From assembly GCF_902499175.1 (NCBI RefSeq), contig NZ_CABVQC010000017.1, forward strand, positions 1-64,000: a stretch of DNA of 64,000 nt. Direction: 5' to 3'. Origin of the DNA: Burkholderia aenigmatica. Its GTDB lineage: Bacteria > Pseudomonadota > Gammaproteobacteria > Burkholderiales > Burkholderiaceae. The number at the start of each line of letters is the position of its first letter. Position 1 is the first letter of the stretch. A model generated the notes under the pieces. It was not told the origin of the DNA, did no database searches, and worked only from the letters and a program-made list of their open reading frames with translations. The translations under genes were made by a program, and so were the position numbers. Shown here piece after piece: positions 46,942 through 55,805 of the stretch.

Positions 46942-48306
46942 TTGCAGACCTCTATCCAAACCCCGTCCCATCCGGAGCCGGTTTCCGACGCCGTCGCCGC
47001 CCCGCGCGAGCGCTTCTGGCCGGAAGGCTGGTGGAAACTGATGGAAATCCGCATCGGCATCATCCCGCTGCCCGTCTATTTCATCCTGCTCGCGCTGATC
47101 GTCGGCTTCTCGGTGACCGGCAAGGTGCCCGGCGAGATCTCGATGGCGATCGCGGTGCTCGCGTTCTTCGGCTTCACCTGTGCCGAACTCGGCAAGCGCC
47201 TGCCGCTCTTGCGCAACATCGGCGCGGCCGCGATCTTCGCGACCTTCGTGCCGTCGGCGCTCACGTACTACCACGTGCTGCCGAAGCCGGTGCTGAACGT
47301 CACCATCGAATTCACGAAGTCGACCAACTTCCTGTACCTGTTCATCGCGTCGATCATCGTCGGCAGCATCCTGAGCATGGATCGCCGCGTGCTGATCCAG
47401 GGCTTCGTGAAGATCTTCATCCCGCTCGCGGCCGGCTCGGTCGCAGCCGCGATCGTCGGCACGGCGGTCGGTACCGCGCTCGGTCTCGGGGCGCGCCACA
47501 CGCTGCTGTACATCGTCGTGCCGATCATGGCGGGCGGCGTCGGCGAAGGCGCGATTCCGCTGTCGATCGGCTATTCGGAACTGATGCACCTGCCGCAGGG
47601 CGAGATGTTCGCGATGGTGCTGCCGCCGGTAATGCTCGGCAGCCTGACCGCGATCATCCTGTCGGGCGCGCTCGACATGCTCGGCAAGCGCTTCCCGCAC
47701 CTGACCGGCAACGGCCGCCTGCAGGTCGGCGAATCGGGCGACATGACGCCCGAGAACGAGGAAATCCGCGGCCACGTCGACGTCTCGCACATCGCGGGCG
47801 CCGGCATCACGGCCATCACGCTGTACCTGGTCGGCCTGATGGCGCACAAGCTGTTCGGCCTGCCCGCGCCGGTCGCGATGCTGTTCCTCGCGGTGCTCGT
47901 GAAGCTCGCGCGCGCGGTGTCGCCGCCGCTGCAGGAAGGCGCGTTCGTGGTCTACAAGTTCTTCTCGACCGCCGTCACGTATCCGCTGCTGTTCGCGATC
48001 GGCGTCGCGATGACGCCGTGGGACAAGCTGACCGCCGCGTTCACGGTCGTCAACGTCGTCACGATCGTGTCGACCGTCGCGACGCTGATGGGCACCGGTT
48101 TCGTGGTCGGCCGCCTGATGAAGATGTACCCTATCGACACCGCAATCGTGAACGCCTGCCACAGCGGGCAAGGCGGCACCGGCGACGTCGCGATCCTGAC
48201 CGCCGCGAACCGGATGCAGCTGATGCCGTTCGCGCAGATCGCGACGCGTATCGGCGGCGCGATCGTCGTCACGGTCACGCTGATCCTGATCGCCCACTTC
48301 GGATGA
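46942..48306 (+). CDS. 2-hydroxycarboxylate transporter (CitS/CimH type)
   Basis: 454 residues of the 2-hydroxycarboxylate family, which carries citrate, malate or lactate with Na+ or H+. Both conserved re-entrant-loop motifs are present: MAGGVGEGAIPLSIGYSE and NACHSGQGGTGDVAILTAANRM. About eleven membrane segments follow an N-terminal soluble stretch. The start is a TTG with a good AGGAGA ribosome site; no ATG is near. It is driven by the sigma-54 promoter and precedes the genes of its probable sensor and regulator. Citrate or malate cannot be told apart from sequence alone. Confidence 0.9.
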   Translation: MQTSIQTPSHPEPVSDAVAAPRERFWPEGWWKLMEIRIGIIPLPVYFILLALIVGFSVTGKVPGEISMAIAVLAFFGFTCAELGKRLPLLRNIGAAAIFATFVPSALTYYHVLPKPVLNVTIEFTKSTNFLYLFIASIIVGSILSMDRRVLIQGFVKIFIPLAAGSVAAAIVGTAVGTALGLGARHTLLYIVVPIMAGGVGEGAIPLSIGYSELMHLPQGEMFAMVLPPVMLGSLTAIILSGALDMLGKRFPHLTGNGRLQVGESGDMTPENEEIRGHVDVSHIAGAGITAITLYLVGLMAHKLFGLPAPVAMLFLAVLVKLARAVSPPLQEGAFVVYKFFSTAVTYPLLFAIGVAMTPWDKLTAAFTVVNVVTIVSTVATLMGTGFVVGRLMKMYPIDTAIVNACHSGQGGTGDVAILTAANRMQLMPFAQIATRIGGAIVVTVTLILIAHFG

Positions 48307-48433
48307 CGCGCCGCCGCGCGCACCGTCGCGCAGGCCGCTTCGCACGCGCCGCCGCCGGCCCAGCCGGCGCGCGGCGCGCGTCGTTCAGGGCGTCGTTCCG
48401 GGCATCACGCCGTGCGGACGGTTGCGGGCTTCG

Positions 48434-50317
48434 ATGAGGGCGAACGTGCAGAAGAGCTTCAAGGGAATCCCGTGGTGGGGCTGGGCCTCGGCCGGCGTGC
48501 TGTATGTGTGCGTCGCGGCCGCGGCCGTCGATTTCGCGTGGGAACGCGCGATCGACGCGCTCGAGGAAACCGGCGCGCACCGGCTCGACCTGTATGCGTC
48601 GAGCCTGAAGAGCGAACTCGGCCGCTTCGAAATTCTGCCCGGCCTGGTCGCGCGGCAGGACGGCGTGCGCGCGATGCTGAAAGCCGCGCCGCAGGACGCC
48701 CCCAGGCTCGTGCACACGGTCGATACGTACCTCGAAGCGGTGAATCGCGACGCGGGCAGCGGCGCGGTCGACGTGATCGACCTGCGGGGCGACGTGATCG
48801 CCGCCAGCAACTGGAACGAGACGCTCAGCTTCGTCGGCACCAACGTGTCGTACCGGCCGTATTTCAAGGACGCGCTCGCGCGCGGCAGCGGCCGCTTCTT
48901 CGGCATCGGCACCAACACCGGCGTGCCGGGCGTCTACTTCGCCAGTGCGGTGCGCGACGACGGCGTGCCGATCGGCGTGGCCGCCGTGAAGATCAGCGTC
49001 GATCCGCTCGAATCGGCATGGCGCGCGCCGGGCGTCGCCGCGATGGTCGTCGACAGCAACGGCGTGGTCGTGATCTCGACCGAACCCGCGTGGAAATTCA
49101 CCGCGCTGCGCCCGATCACCGCGCAGCAGCAGCGCGACATCCAGGCGTCGCGGCAATACGCGGGCCGCACGGTCGACGCGCTGCCGTACCGCCGCATCGG
49201 CGACCGCAGCGCGGCCGCATGGTTCGGCACCTTCCCCGATACGCGCCACAGCGGCCGCACCACGCGCTATCTCGTGATGTCGCGCCCCGCGCCGCAGGCC
49301 GGCGATTCGCTGATGGTGCTGCTCGACATCGCGGGCGCGCGGCGCCAGCAGCAGACGGCCTTCGTGTTCGTCACCGGCGCGTTCCTGATCGCCGCACTGC
49401 TGGCCGGCTACGCGATCCAGCGCCGCCGGGCGATCGTCGCGCGGTTGAACGCGCAGGACGCGCTGCGCCGGGCGAACGACCAGCTCGAGCTGACCGTCGC
49501 GCAGCGTACGGCCGCGCTGACGGCCGCGAACGAACGGATGCAGCGCGAGATCGTCGAGCGCGAGCGCACCGAACAGCGGCTGCGCGCGTCCCAGCAGGAA
49601 GTCGTGCACGCAGGCAAGCTCGCGGTGCTCGGGCAGATGGCCGCCGGCCTCACGCACGAGCTGAACCAGCCGCTCGTCGCGATCCGCACGCTGTGCGACA
49701 ACGCGCGCACGTTCTTCGAGCGCGGCCAGCCGGCGCCGGCGCTCGCCAATCTCGAACGGATCGGCAAGCTCGTCGACAGCATGGCCGTCCTCACCGGCGA
49801 GCTGAAGACCTTCGCGCGCAAGCCCGACGTCGAGCGCGTCGCGGTGTCGCTGAACGAAGCCGTCGCGCATGCGCGGCTCATCTACGATGCGCGGATCCGC
49901 GACGAAGGGGTGCAGCTCGACGTGAACATCGCGCCCGGCACCGCCGTGTCGGCCGAATCGAGCCAGTTGCAGCAGGTGATCGTGAACCTGCTCGGCAACG
50001 CGCTCGACGCGGTGCATGACGCGCCCGTGCGCCGCATCGTCGTCGAAGCCACCGGGCCGGACGAAGCCGGCCGCGTGCGCTTCACCGTCGCCGACAGCGG
50101 CGCGGGCATCGCGCCCGAAGTGCTGGCGCACCTGTTCGAGCCGTTCGTCACGACCAAGCCGCGCGGCCAGGGTCTCGGGCTCGGCCTCGCGATCACGTCG
50201 CGCATCGTCGAGGCGTTCGGCGCGAAAATCGCCGCGACGAACCGCGACGAAGGCGGCGCGCAGTTCAGTATCGAATTCGCGGCGGCCACGCTGCAAAGGA
50301 CAGAGCATGGAAGATGA
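48434..50317 (+). CDS. DctB-like sensor histidine kinase
   Basis: 627 residues. Two membrane segments (WWGWASAGVLYVCVAAAAVDFA and FVFVTGAFLIAALLAGYAI) enclose a periplasmic sensor of about 280 residues with the double PDC-type pattern of DctB (VIDLRGDVIAASNWNE, GTNVSYRPYFKDAL, VYFASAVRD). A coiled-coil stretch leads to the dimerisation His in AAGLTHELNQPLVAIR, then N box NLLGNALDAV, G1 DSGAGI and G2 GLGLGLAI. It likely senses a C4-dicarboxylate or citrate-like acid. A TTG twelve bases upstream is an alternative start. It overlaps the regulator gene by 11 bases. Confidence 0.88.
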   Translation: MRANVQKSFKGIPWWGWASAGVLYVCVAAAAVDFAWERAIDALEETGAHRLDLYASSLKSELGRFEILPGLVARQDGVRAMLKAAPQDAPRLVHTVDTYLEAVNRDAGSGAVDVIDLRGDVIAASNWNETLSFVGTNVSYRPYFKDALARGSGRFFGIGTNTGVPGVYFASAVRDDGVPIGVAAVKISVDPLESAWRAPGVAAMVVDSNGVVVISTEPAWKFTALRPITAQQQRDIQASRQYAGRTVDALPYRRIGDRSAAAWFGTFPDTRHSGRTTRYLVMSRPAPQAGDSLMVLLDIAGARRQQQTAFVFVTGAFLIAALLAGYAIQRRRAIVARLNAQDALRRANDQLELTVAQRTAALTAANERMQREIVERERTEQRLRASQQEVVHAGKLAVLGQMAAGLTHELNQPLVAIRTLCDNARTFFERGQPAPALANLERIGKLVDSMAVLTGELKTFARKPDVERVAVSLNEAVAHARLIYDARIRDEGVQLDVNIAPGTAVSAESSQLQQVIVNLLGNALDAVHDAPVRRIVVEATGPDEAGRVRFTVADSGAGIAPEVLAHLFEPFVTTKPRGQGLGLGLAITSRIVEAFGAKIAATNRDEGGAQFSIEFAAATLQRTEHGR

Positions 50318-51668
50318 GATTCGGGTGCTGGTCGTCGAGGACGATGAAAACGTCCGGATCGGCGTCGAGCAGGCGGTGGCGCTTGCCGGCTTCGCGGTCG
50401 ATGCGTTCGCGTCGGCCGCCGACGCGCTGCATCACGTCGCGCCCGGCGCGCCGGTCGTGATCGTGTCGGACGTGCGGATGCCGGGCATCGACGGGCTGCA
50501 GCTGCTCGATCGCGTGATGGCGATCGATGCGCAGATCCCGGTCGTGCTGATCAGCGGCCATGCCGATATCTCGACGGCCGTCGGCGCGATGCAGGTCGGC
50601 GCGTACGACTTCATCGAGAAGCCGTTCTCGTCGGACGTGATCGCGGGACGCGTCGCGCGCGCGGTCGAGAAGCGCCGCCTGACGCTCGAGGTGCAGGGGC
50701 TGCGCGCGGCACTGAACAACTGGCAGGGCATCGAGGCGTTCGTGCTCGGCAAGTCGCCCGCGATGGCCGACGTGCGCAAGAAGATCCTGCGCCTCGCCGG
50801 TACGTCGGTGTCGGTGCTGATCACCGGCGAGACGGGCACCGGCAAGGAACTGATCGCGCGCAGCCTGCACGACTTCGGCGGCCGGCGCGACGCGCATTTC
50901 GTCGCGCTGAACTGCGGCGGCCTGCCGGAGCAGGTCTTCGAGAGCGAGTTGTTCGGGCATGAAGCCGGCGCGTTCACCGGCGCGATCAAGAAGCGCATCG
51001 GCAAGATCGAATGGGCGGACGGCGGTACGCTGTTCCTCGACGAGATCGAGACGATGCCGATTCCGCTGCAGATCAAGATGCTGCGCGTGCTGCAGGAACG
51101 CGTGGTCGAGCGGCTCGGCGCGAACGAGTTGATCCCGGTCGACTGCCGCGTGGTTGCCGCATCGAAGGCCGATCTCGCCGAGCTCGCGGCCGACGGCCGC
51201 TTTCGCGCGGACTTGCTGTATCGCCTCAACGTTGCGCAAATCGAACTGCCGCCGCTGCGCGAGCGGCGCGAGGACGTGCCGCTGCTGTTCGAGCATTTCG
51301 TGCTCGCGGCCGCGCGCCGCTTCGGGCAGCCGGCGCCGGTCGTCACGGCTGCGCAGGTGTCCGAACTGATGACGCACGCGTGGCCCGGCAACGTGCGCGA
51401 GCTGCAGAACGTGGCCGACCGCTTCGTGCTCGGGCTGACCGGCGACAGCCTGCTGTCGTCCGGCGGCACGCCGGCCGCGGGCGGCACGCTCGCGGAACAG
51501 CTCGCGTATTTCGAACGGATGCTGATCGAGGACATGCTGCAGCGTCACAACGGCAACGTCGCGGACGCGAGCGAAGCGCTCGGGATGCCGAAGAAGACGC
51601 TCTATCACAAGCTGCGCAACCTGCGGATTCCCGCGCGCGGCGACGCGGCGGCCGATGGCGGCGAATGA
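50307..51668 (+). CDS. DctD-like sigma-54-dependent response regulator
   Basis: 453 residues in three parts. Receiver (1-120): acidic pocket VVEDDEN, phospho-Asp in VSDVRMPG, Lys in EKPF. AAA+ domain (about 145-375): Walker A GETGTGKELIARS, the sigma-54 loop EAGAFTGAIKK, Walker B GTLFLDEIE, and the arginine-finger region RFRADLLYRLN. C-terminal Fis-type HTH: NVADASEALGMPKKTLYHKLRNL. AAGGA precedes the ATG. It should bind the dyads at 46733-46780 and drive the carrier gene from the sigma-54 promoter. Confidence 0.93.
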   Translation: MEDEIRVLVVEDDENVRIGVEQAVALAGFAVDAFASAADALHHVAPGAPVVIVSDVRMPGIDGLQLLDRVMAIDAQIPVVLISGHADISTAVGAMQVGAYDFIEKPFSSDVIAGRVARAVEKRRLTLEVQGLRAALNNWQGIEAFVLGKSPAMADVRKKILRLAGTSVSVLITGETGTGKELIARSLHDFGGRRDAHFVALNCGGLPEQVFESELFGHEAGAFTGAIKKRIGKIEWADGGTLFLDEIETMPIPLQIKMLRVLQERVVERLGANELIPVDCRVVAASKADLAELAADGRFRADLLYRLNVAQIELPPLRERREDVPLLFEHFVLAAARRFGQPAPVVTAAQVSELMTHAWPGNVRELQNVADRFVLGLTGDSLLSSGGTPAAGGTLAEQLAYFERMLIEDMLQRHNGNVADASEALGMPKKTLYHKLRNLRIPARGDAAADGGE

Positions 51669-51693
51669 CGCGAACGAGGACACGCACACCAGC

Positions 51694-52035
51694 ATGGATC
51701 GCATCGACATCACCGAACGCGGCCGCCTCATCGGCGAACCCCGCGGCCACCTGATCCGCGGCGTCACGCGCGCGCAGAAAACCTTCCGCCCGAGCGACTG
51801 GCCCGAACGGCTCGCGGGCGTCATCACGCTGTTCGTCGGCGAGCGACGGCCCGGCTATCCGTGCGCGCTGTCGCGGCTCGCGATGCCCGTCGTCGACGGC
51901 GGCGCCAAATGCCTGTTCGTGTCGGACGAATTGCGCACCGTGTGCGCGGACGCATTCGACTTCGCGATGCAGTTCGCGGCCGACAACGACCTCCCCGTCG
52001 AGCTTCAGACCGCGCCCGCCCTGACGGTGCGCTGA
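51694..52035 (+). CDS. DUF3579-type small protein
   Basis: 113 residues, resembling DUF3579 proteins of betaproteobacteria (FRPSDWPERLAGVITLFVGERRPGYPCALSRLAMPVVDGGAKCLFVSDEL), which have no known function. The start is unsure: an ATG at 51655 overlaps the regulator gene by 14 bases, while 51694 (MDRIDIT) has GAGGA at longer spacing. Closeness to the regulator gene suggests co-transcription. Confidence 0.72.
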   Translation: MDRIDITERGRLIGEPRGHLIRGVTRAQKTFRPSDWPERLAGVITLFVGERRPGYPCALSRLAMPVVDGGAKCLFVSDELRTVCADAFDFAMQFAADNDLPVELQTAPALTVR

Positions 52036-52140
52036 CACGCGGGCCGCTTTCGCGGCTCGCGGCCTTCCCGTTTTCCAAACGTGCGATGCGCCGGTGCACA
52101 GGCCCCCGCACGCCCTTTTCCGGCCATTCCGGCACCACGG

Positions 52141-52159
52141 TCAATCGTTAGACGATTGA
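52141..52159. promoter_or_regulatory. Perfect 19-base dyad upstream of the alpha/beta hydrolase
   Basis: TCAATCGT-TAG-ACGATTGA, 8-base arms. It lies in a 269-base gap that turns AT-rich toward 52260 and is 145 bases before the hydrolase start. The layout is like a TetR- or MarR-type operator, but no such regulator is adjacent. Confidence 0.5.
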
Positions 52160-52304
52160 AAGCATCGACACCCTTCCCCCTCCGACAAGGGTTTGCGGCC
52201 GAGCCATCAATAAAATTGATCGTGACGATGAAAATTATGCGTTTTCCTTGCAGGTCGCCGTGATGCATAGTTGCGTCGTGTTGACGCACCTTTGAGTTTT
52301 TCAG

Positions 52305-53156
52305 ATGAACATGCGAATCGAGCCGTCCGTGCTCGCGAACCCCGACCTGCAATTTGCGACGCTTTCGTCAGGCATCAGCCTGCCGTATGTCGAGCGGGGC
52401 AGCGGCGCGCCGATGGTGTTCGTGCACGGCTCGCTGTGCGACTACCGCTACTGGGATCCGCAGCTCGCCTCGCTGTCGGCCCACTACCGCTGCATCGCCC
52501 CGAGCCTCAGCCATTACTGGCCGGCCGTCGAAGCGGGCATCCAGGACGAGTTCGGCTGGCAGAACCACGTCAACGAGCTCGCCGAATTCATCGACGCGCT
52601 CGATCTCGGCCCCGTGCACCTGGTCGGCCACTCGCGCGGCGGCAGCGTCGCGTTCAACGTCGCACGCCAGCATCCGCACCTCGTCGAGTCGCTGACGCTC
52701 GCCGATCCGGGCGGCCCGCTGCAACAGCCGGGCGTGCGCGAAGCCGCGCTGCCGGCCGCCGCAATCGCGCTGCGCACGCAGGCCGTGAACCTGATCGGGC
52801 AAGGCGACGTCGAATCGGGCCTCGAGATGTTCGTCGATTCCGTGAGCCTGCCGGGCGCCTGGAAGAAGAGCACGTCGCGTTTCCGCACGATGGCGATCGA
52901 CAACGCGAGCACGCTGCCGAAGCAGTTGCGCGACCCGCTGCCCGCGTACTCGCAGCACACGGCCGGCGACATCGCATGCCGCACGCTGCTGATCGACGGC
53001 CAGCGCAGCCCGAAGATGTTCCGCAACAACGTCGATACGCTGTCGCAGTGGATCGGCAATGCGCAACGGCAAACCGTTGCCGGCGCATCGCACGGGATGA
53101 ACGCGGCGAGCCCCGCCGTGTTCAACCGTTACGTGCACGAGTTCATCGCCGCGTAA
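52305..53156 (+). CDS. Alpha/beta-hydrolase
   Basis: 283 residues of the single-domain hydrolase fold. Oxyanion-hole region FVHGSLCDYRYWD, nucleophile elbow LVGHSRGGSVAF (Ser), an acid probably in TLLIDGQRSPKMF, and the catalytic His in AGASHGMNAASPAVF. Esterase, haloperoxidase-like or C-C hydrolase activity is possible; the substrate is unknown. Two in-frame ATGs (52305, 52311) lie close together and no strong ribosome site is seen. It stands alone, with a dyad 145 bases upstream. Confidence 0.85.
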   Translation: MNMRIEPSVLANPDLQFATLSSGISLPYVERGSGAPMVFVHGSLCDYRYWDPQLASLSAHYRCIAPSLSHYWPAVEAGIQDEFGWQNHVNELAEFIDALDLGPVHLVGHSRGGSVAFNVARQHPHLVESLTLADPGGPLQQPGVREAALPAAAIALRTQAVNLIGQGDVESGLEMFVDSVSLPGAWKKSTSRFRTMAIDNASTLPKQLRDPLPAYSQHTAGDIACRTLLIDGQRSPKMFRNNVDTLSQWIGNAQRQTVAGASHGMNAASPAVFNRYVHEFIAA

Positions 53157-53282
53157 GTGCGCCCGGGCGGCTTCTGCGCCGCCCGTTCTCCTCACTGTTC
53201 AACGACGATGCGGATACGTGGGGACCGGCGCATTCGCCATGCGTCCGGCGAGGCGATCCGAGGCAGCGCGGCGGTCTGGCCG

Positions 53283-54221
53283 TTATCGGCAGGTCACCCG
53301 GACGGACGGCCCGCCCTGCGCAACGACGAGGTCGTAGCCGTTGCGGTCGCTGCCGACACCCGTTTCGGTGTATGAGTAGACGGGCAGGTACGTGCCGCCG
53401 TCGTAGCGGTAATACGTCGCCTGATGCTCACCCATGCTGATCCGGGCCAGCGTCTTGAGGTCGGGCCACCCGTTGCAGGTGGTGCCGAGCACGCCGACCG
53501 GGCCGTCGTCGACGCCCAGCAGCGGTTCGAATCCGCGCTTGCGCTCACGGTACAGCCATTGATTCGCGTTGACCTGGTTCCCGCTCATCTCGCAGCTCAC
53601 GAACAGCATCTTGCCGTGCGGGCCCTCGCAGGTTTGCGCAGTCACCGCTTCGTCGCCGCATTCGCCGGCAAGCGCCTTGCGTACACGTGTGCCGAGCGGT
53701 GCCAGCGCGCGATCGGCACGCGCATCGACCGGCGCGCTCGTGCACAGGCCGTTGCCGCGCGGCCACACGGGATGCGCATGCAGGTACAGCGGCGACAGCG
53801 CACCGATCACGGCATCCAGTTCGCGATCGAGACATCGCGTGTCCTTGCAGCGCCCGATTGCCCGGTTCTGCGCATCGATCTTCTCGTCGATATTCCACGG
53901 GTCGTCCACCACGGCAAGCGTCGCGTACTGGAGAAACCGCGCGGTAAACACCTTCTCCGCCAACACGACGTTGTCGCAGGTGCCGGGCGGCAGCGCGGCA
54001 CGCGCGGCGGCCGCCGCCTTCAACAGATCGTCATCCGGGTCGTCGCTCAGCTTGCGCACGTCGACGCACGGCTTGAGCAGCAATTGCGTCGAGGCGTAAC
54101 CGTTATCGGCCTGTTCGCTGCGCGGCAGCACCCTCGGCCCTTCCGCCTGCGCGGACGATGCAACGATGAATGCGCCGGCAAGCCACGCCACGCAGGATAT
54201 CGACGTCTTTCGAATGCTCAT
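53283..54221 (-). CDS. Cysteine-rich periplasmic or secreted protein of unknown function
   Basis: 312 residues with a signal peptide (CVAWLAGAFIVASSAQA, cut before EGPR). The mature part holds ten Cys, an even number suited to disulfides. An N-terminal helical region (KLSDDPDDDLLKAAAAARAAL, AIGRCKDTRCLDRELDAVIG) resembles lysozyme-inhibitor-like periplasmic domains with a CKD..CL..EL pattern. The C-terminal half is beta-rich (TCEGPHGKMLFVSCEMSG, YYRYDGGTYLPVYSYTE). No family that I can name. The ATG at 54221 is preferred to 54275. Monocistronic. Confidence 0.7.
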   Translation of the reverse strand: MSIRKTSISCVAWLAGAFIVASSAQAEGPRVLPRSEQADNGYASTQLLLKPCVDVRKLSDDPDDDLLKAAAAARAALPPGTCDNVVLAEKVFTARFLQYATLAVVDDPWNIDEKIDAQNRAIGRCKDTRCLDRELDAVIGALSPLYLHAHPVWPRGNGLCTSAPVDARADRALAPLGTRVRKALAGECGDEAVTAQTCEGPHGKMLFVSCEMSGNQVNANQWLYRERKRGFEPLLGVDDGPVGVLGTTCNGWPDLKTLARISMGEHQATYYRYDGGTYLPVYSYTETGVGSDRNGYDLVVAQGGPSVRVTCR

Positions 54222-54344
54222 CGGTTTGAACGGCCCGTTCGGGCGCATGAATCGCGACGGAATACCGTCGGGCATGCGGCCCGCGCGCCCGAACGATGCA
54301 TTGCGCGATTGTAGCGGCTGCCTCCGGACGCGCCGCGCCGTCGC

Positions 54345-54788
54345 TTACCAGACCGCCGGCTCCGCCTTGCGCGTGACCGCATCCGGCAGCCCGAACACGC
54401 TGTCGAACGCCCAGTTGTACGCGAACGTGAAGATCGGGAAGAACACGATCAGCACCGCGTCGTACAGGAACGCTTGCAGCAACGACACATCGAGCCACCA
54501 TGCGATCAGCGGGATCAGGAACGTCACGAGCGCAACCTGGAAGCCGATCGCATGCAGCACGCGGCGCCCGACCGTGCGCGTCGTCGCCGCGCGCTTGCGC
54601 TCCCACGCCTCGAACGCGAGGTTGTACAGGAAATTGACGGTGACGCCCGTCGTCGAGATCATCACCCCCATCAGGCCGCTCGTCGCCACGCTCGCGCCGC
54701 TCAGCATGCCGAGCACCGACGATGCGATCAGGATGCCGAGCACCTCGAACATCACGACGTAGACTATGCGTCTCTTCCACCCTTGCAT
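54345..54788 (-). CDS. PACE-family efflux transporter
   Basis: 147 residues, four membrane segments in two tandem bacterial transmembrane pair units (RRIVYVVMFEVLGILIASSVLGML with GVTVNFLYNLAFEAWE; VLHAIGFQVALVTFLIPLIAWW with FFPIFTFAYNWAFDSVFG). The paired YN.AFE and YNWAFD repeats are typical of AceI-like PACE proteins that export biocides such as chlorhexidine or short diamines. AAGGTGG is six bases ahead of the ATG at 54788; 54794 is an alternative. A LysR regulator gene is divergent, as is common for aceI. Confidence 0.88.
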   Translation of the reverse strand: MQGWKRRIVYVVMFEVLGILIASSVLGMLSGASVATSGLMGVMISTTGVTVNFLYNLAFEAWERKRAATTRTVGRRVLHAIGFQVALVTFLIPLIAWWLDVSLLQAFLYDAVLIVFFPIFTFAYNWAFDSVFGLPDAVTRKAEPAVW

Positions 54789-54849
54789 GACCATCCACCT
54801 TCTATCGAACAAGGTGGCGAGACTATCAGCGGGTAATGCGTCCGCAAAA

Positions 54850-54874
54850 GTCAGGTCCTTTCAATTTTTCTGAC
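54850..54874. promoter_or_regulatory. Candidate LysR site between the PACE and LysR genes
   Basis: GTCAG (54850-54854) and CTGAC (54870-54874) form a 5-base dyad with a 15-base spacer in the 99-base divergent region, next to the ribosome site of the LysR gene. Binding here would repress the regulator and control the efflux gene. Confidence 0.3.
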
Positions 54875-54887
54875 AGGAGGCCCGCGC

Positions 54888-55778
54888 ATGCTGACCAGCG
54901 ACCACATCGACATGCTGCTGACCGTCATCGACAAAGGCTCGTTTTCCGCCGCCGCACGGGCGCTCGGCCGCACGCCGTCGGCGATCAGCATGGCGATCGC
55001 GAACCTCGAGGCCGAACTCGGCCTCGTGCTGTTCGACCGCGCCACACGCGAACCGACGCCGACCGCCGCAATGGCCGCGCTGCTGCCCGACGCGCGGTCG
55101 ATCGCCGGGCAGTTGCAGGTGTTGCGCGCACACGCACAGCACCTGTCGGAAGGCGTCGAAGACACGCTGCGGCTCGGCGTCGCGGCCGAAATCGACCCAG
55201 CGCCCGTCGCCCGCGCGCTGATGGCGGTCGCCGCGAAGTATCCGGCGCTCGCCATCAGCGTCGTCACGGCGCCGCAGGACGCGATCGTCGACGCGCTGCA
55301 TCGCACTGCCATCGATCTCTGTGTGGCTTACTGCGGGCTCGACCTGCATCCGCAGGAGCAGATCCATGCGCTGTGGACGGAGACACGCGTCGCGGTCGCC
55401 GCGCCGAGCCATCCGGCCATCGCCGAATGCGCGCAGCCCGAGGCGATCGAGCGGCTGTCCGGCTTCCGGCAGATCGTGATCGCCGATCCCGAGCGGCCGC
55501 TGACCGACGTGCGGCCGTTGATCGGCAACCGCTCGTGGAAGGTGACCGACATGGCCACCGCGATCGCGCTCGTGAAGGCCGGACACGGCTGGGCGAACCT
55601 GCCGGAATCCGTGATCGGCCGATACGTCGCCGACGGCGAACTCGCGCCGCTCGTGTTCGCCAACATCCGCAACGGGCTGCCGCTGCCCGTGTACCTGCGG
55701 CGGCCGAAACACACGGGGCTCGGCAAGGCGGCGAGCGAACTGCTTCGCGCGCTGCGGGCGGGCCGCGACGCCACCTGA
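54888..55778 (+). CDS. LysR-family regulator, probably of the PACE efflux gene
   Basis: 296 residues. Winged helix at residues 1-60 (HIDMLLTVIDKGSFSAAARALGRTPSAISMAIANLEAELGLVLFDR) and a type 2 periplasmic-binding fold effector domain (EDTLRLGVAAEIDPAPVARALMAVAAKYP). A strong GACAGGAGG site precedes the ATG. Divergent from the PACE gene by 99 bases, the arrangement known for aceR-aceI, so it likely activates efflux on binding a substrate. Confidence 0.9.
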   Translation: MLTSDHIDMLLTVIDKGSFSAAARALGRTPSAISMAIANLEAELGLVLFDRATREPTPTAAMAALLPDARSIAGQLQVLRAHAQHLSEGVEDTLRLGVAAEIDPAPVARALMAVAAKYPALAISVVTAPQDAIVDALHRTAIDLCVAYCGLDLHPQEQIHALWTETRVAVAAPSHPAIAECAQPEAIERLSGFRQIVIADPERPLTDVRPLIGNRSWKVTDMATAIALVKAGHGWANLPESVIGRYVADGELAPLVFANIRNGLPLPVYLRRPKHTGLGKAASELLRALRAGRDAT

Positions 55779-55805
55779 TCGTTGCATGCGGCGGCCCGGC
55801 ACGCA

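Noticed and set aside
46642..48345. A 567-residue minus-strand frame opposite the hydroxycarboxylate carrier
   Set aside because: Arg/Asp/His-rich low-complexity composition typical of antisense frames in GC-rich DNA. The plus-strand carrier has clear family motifs.
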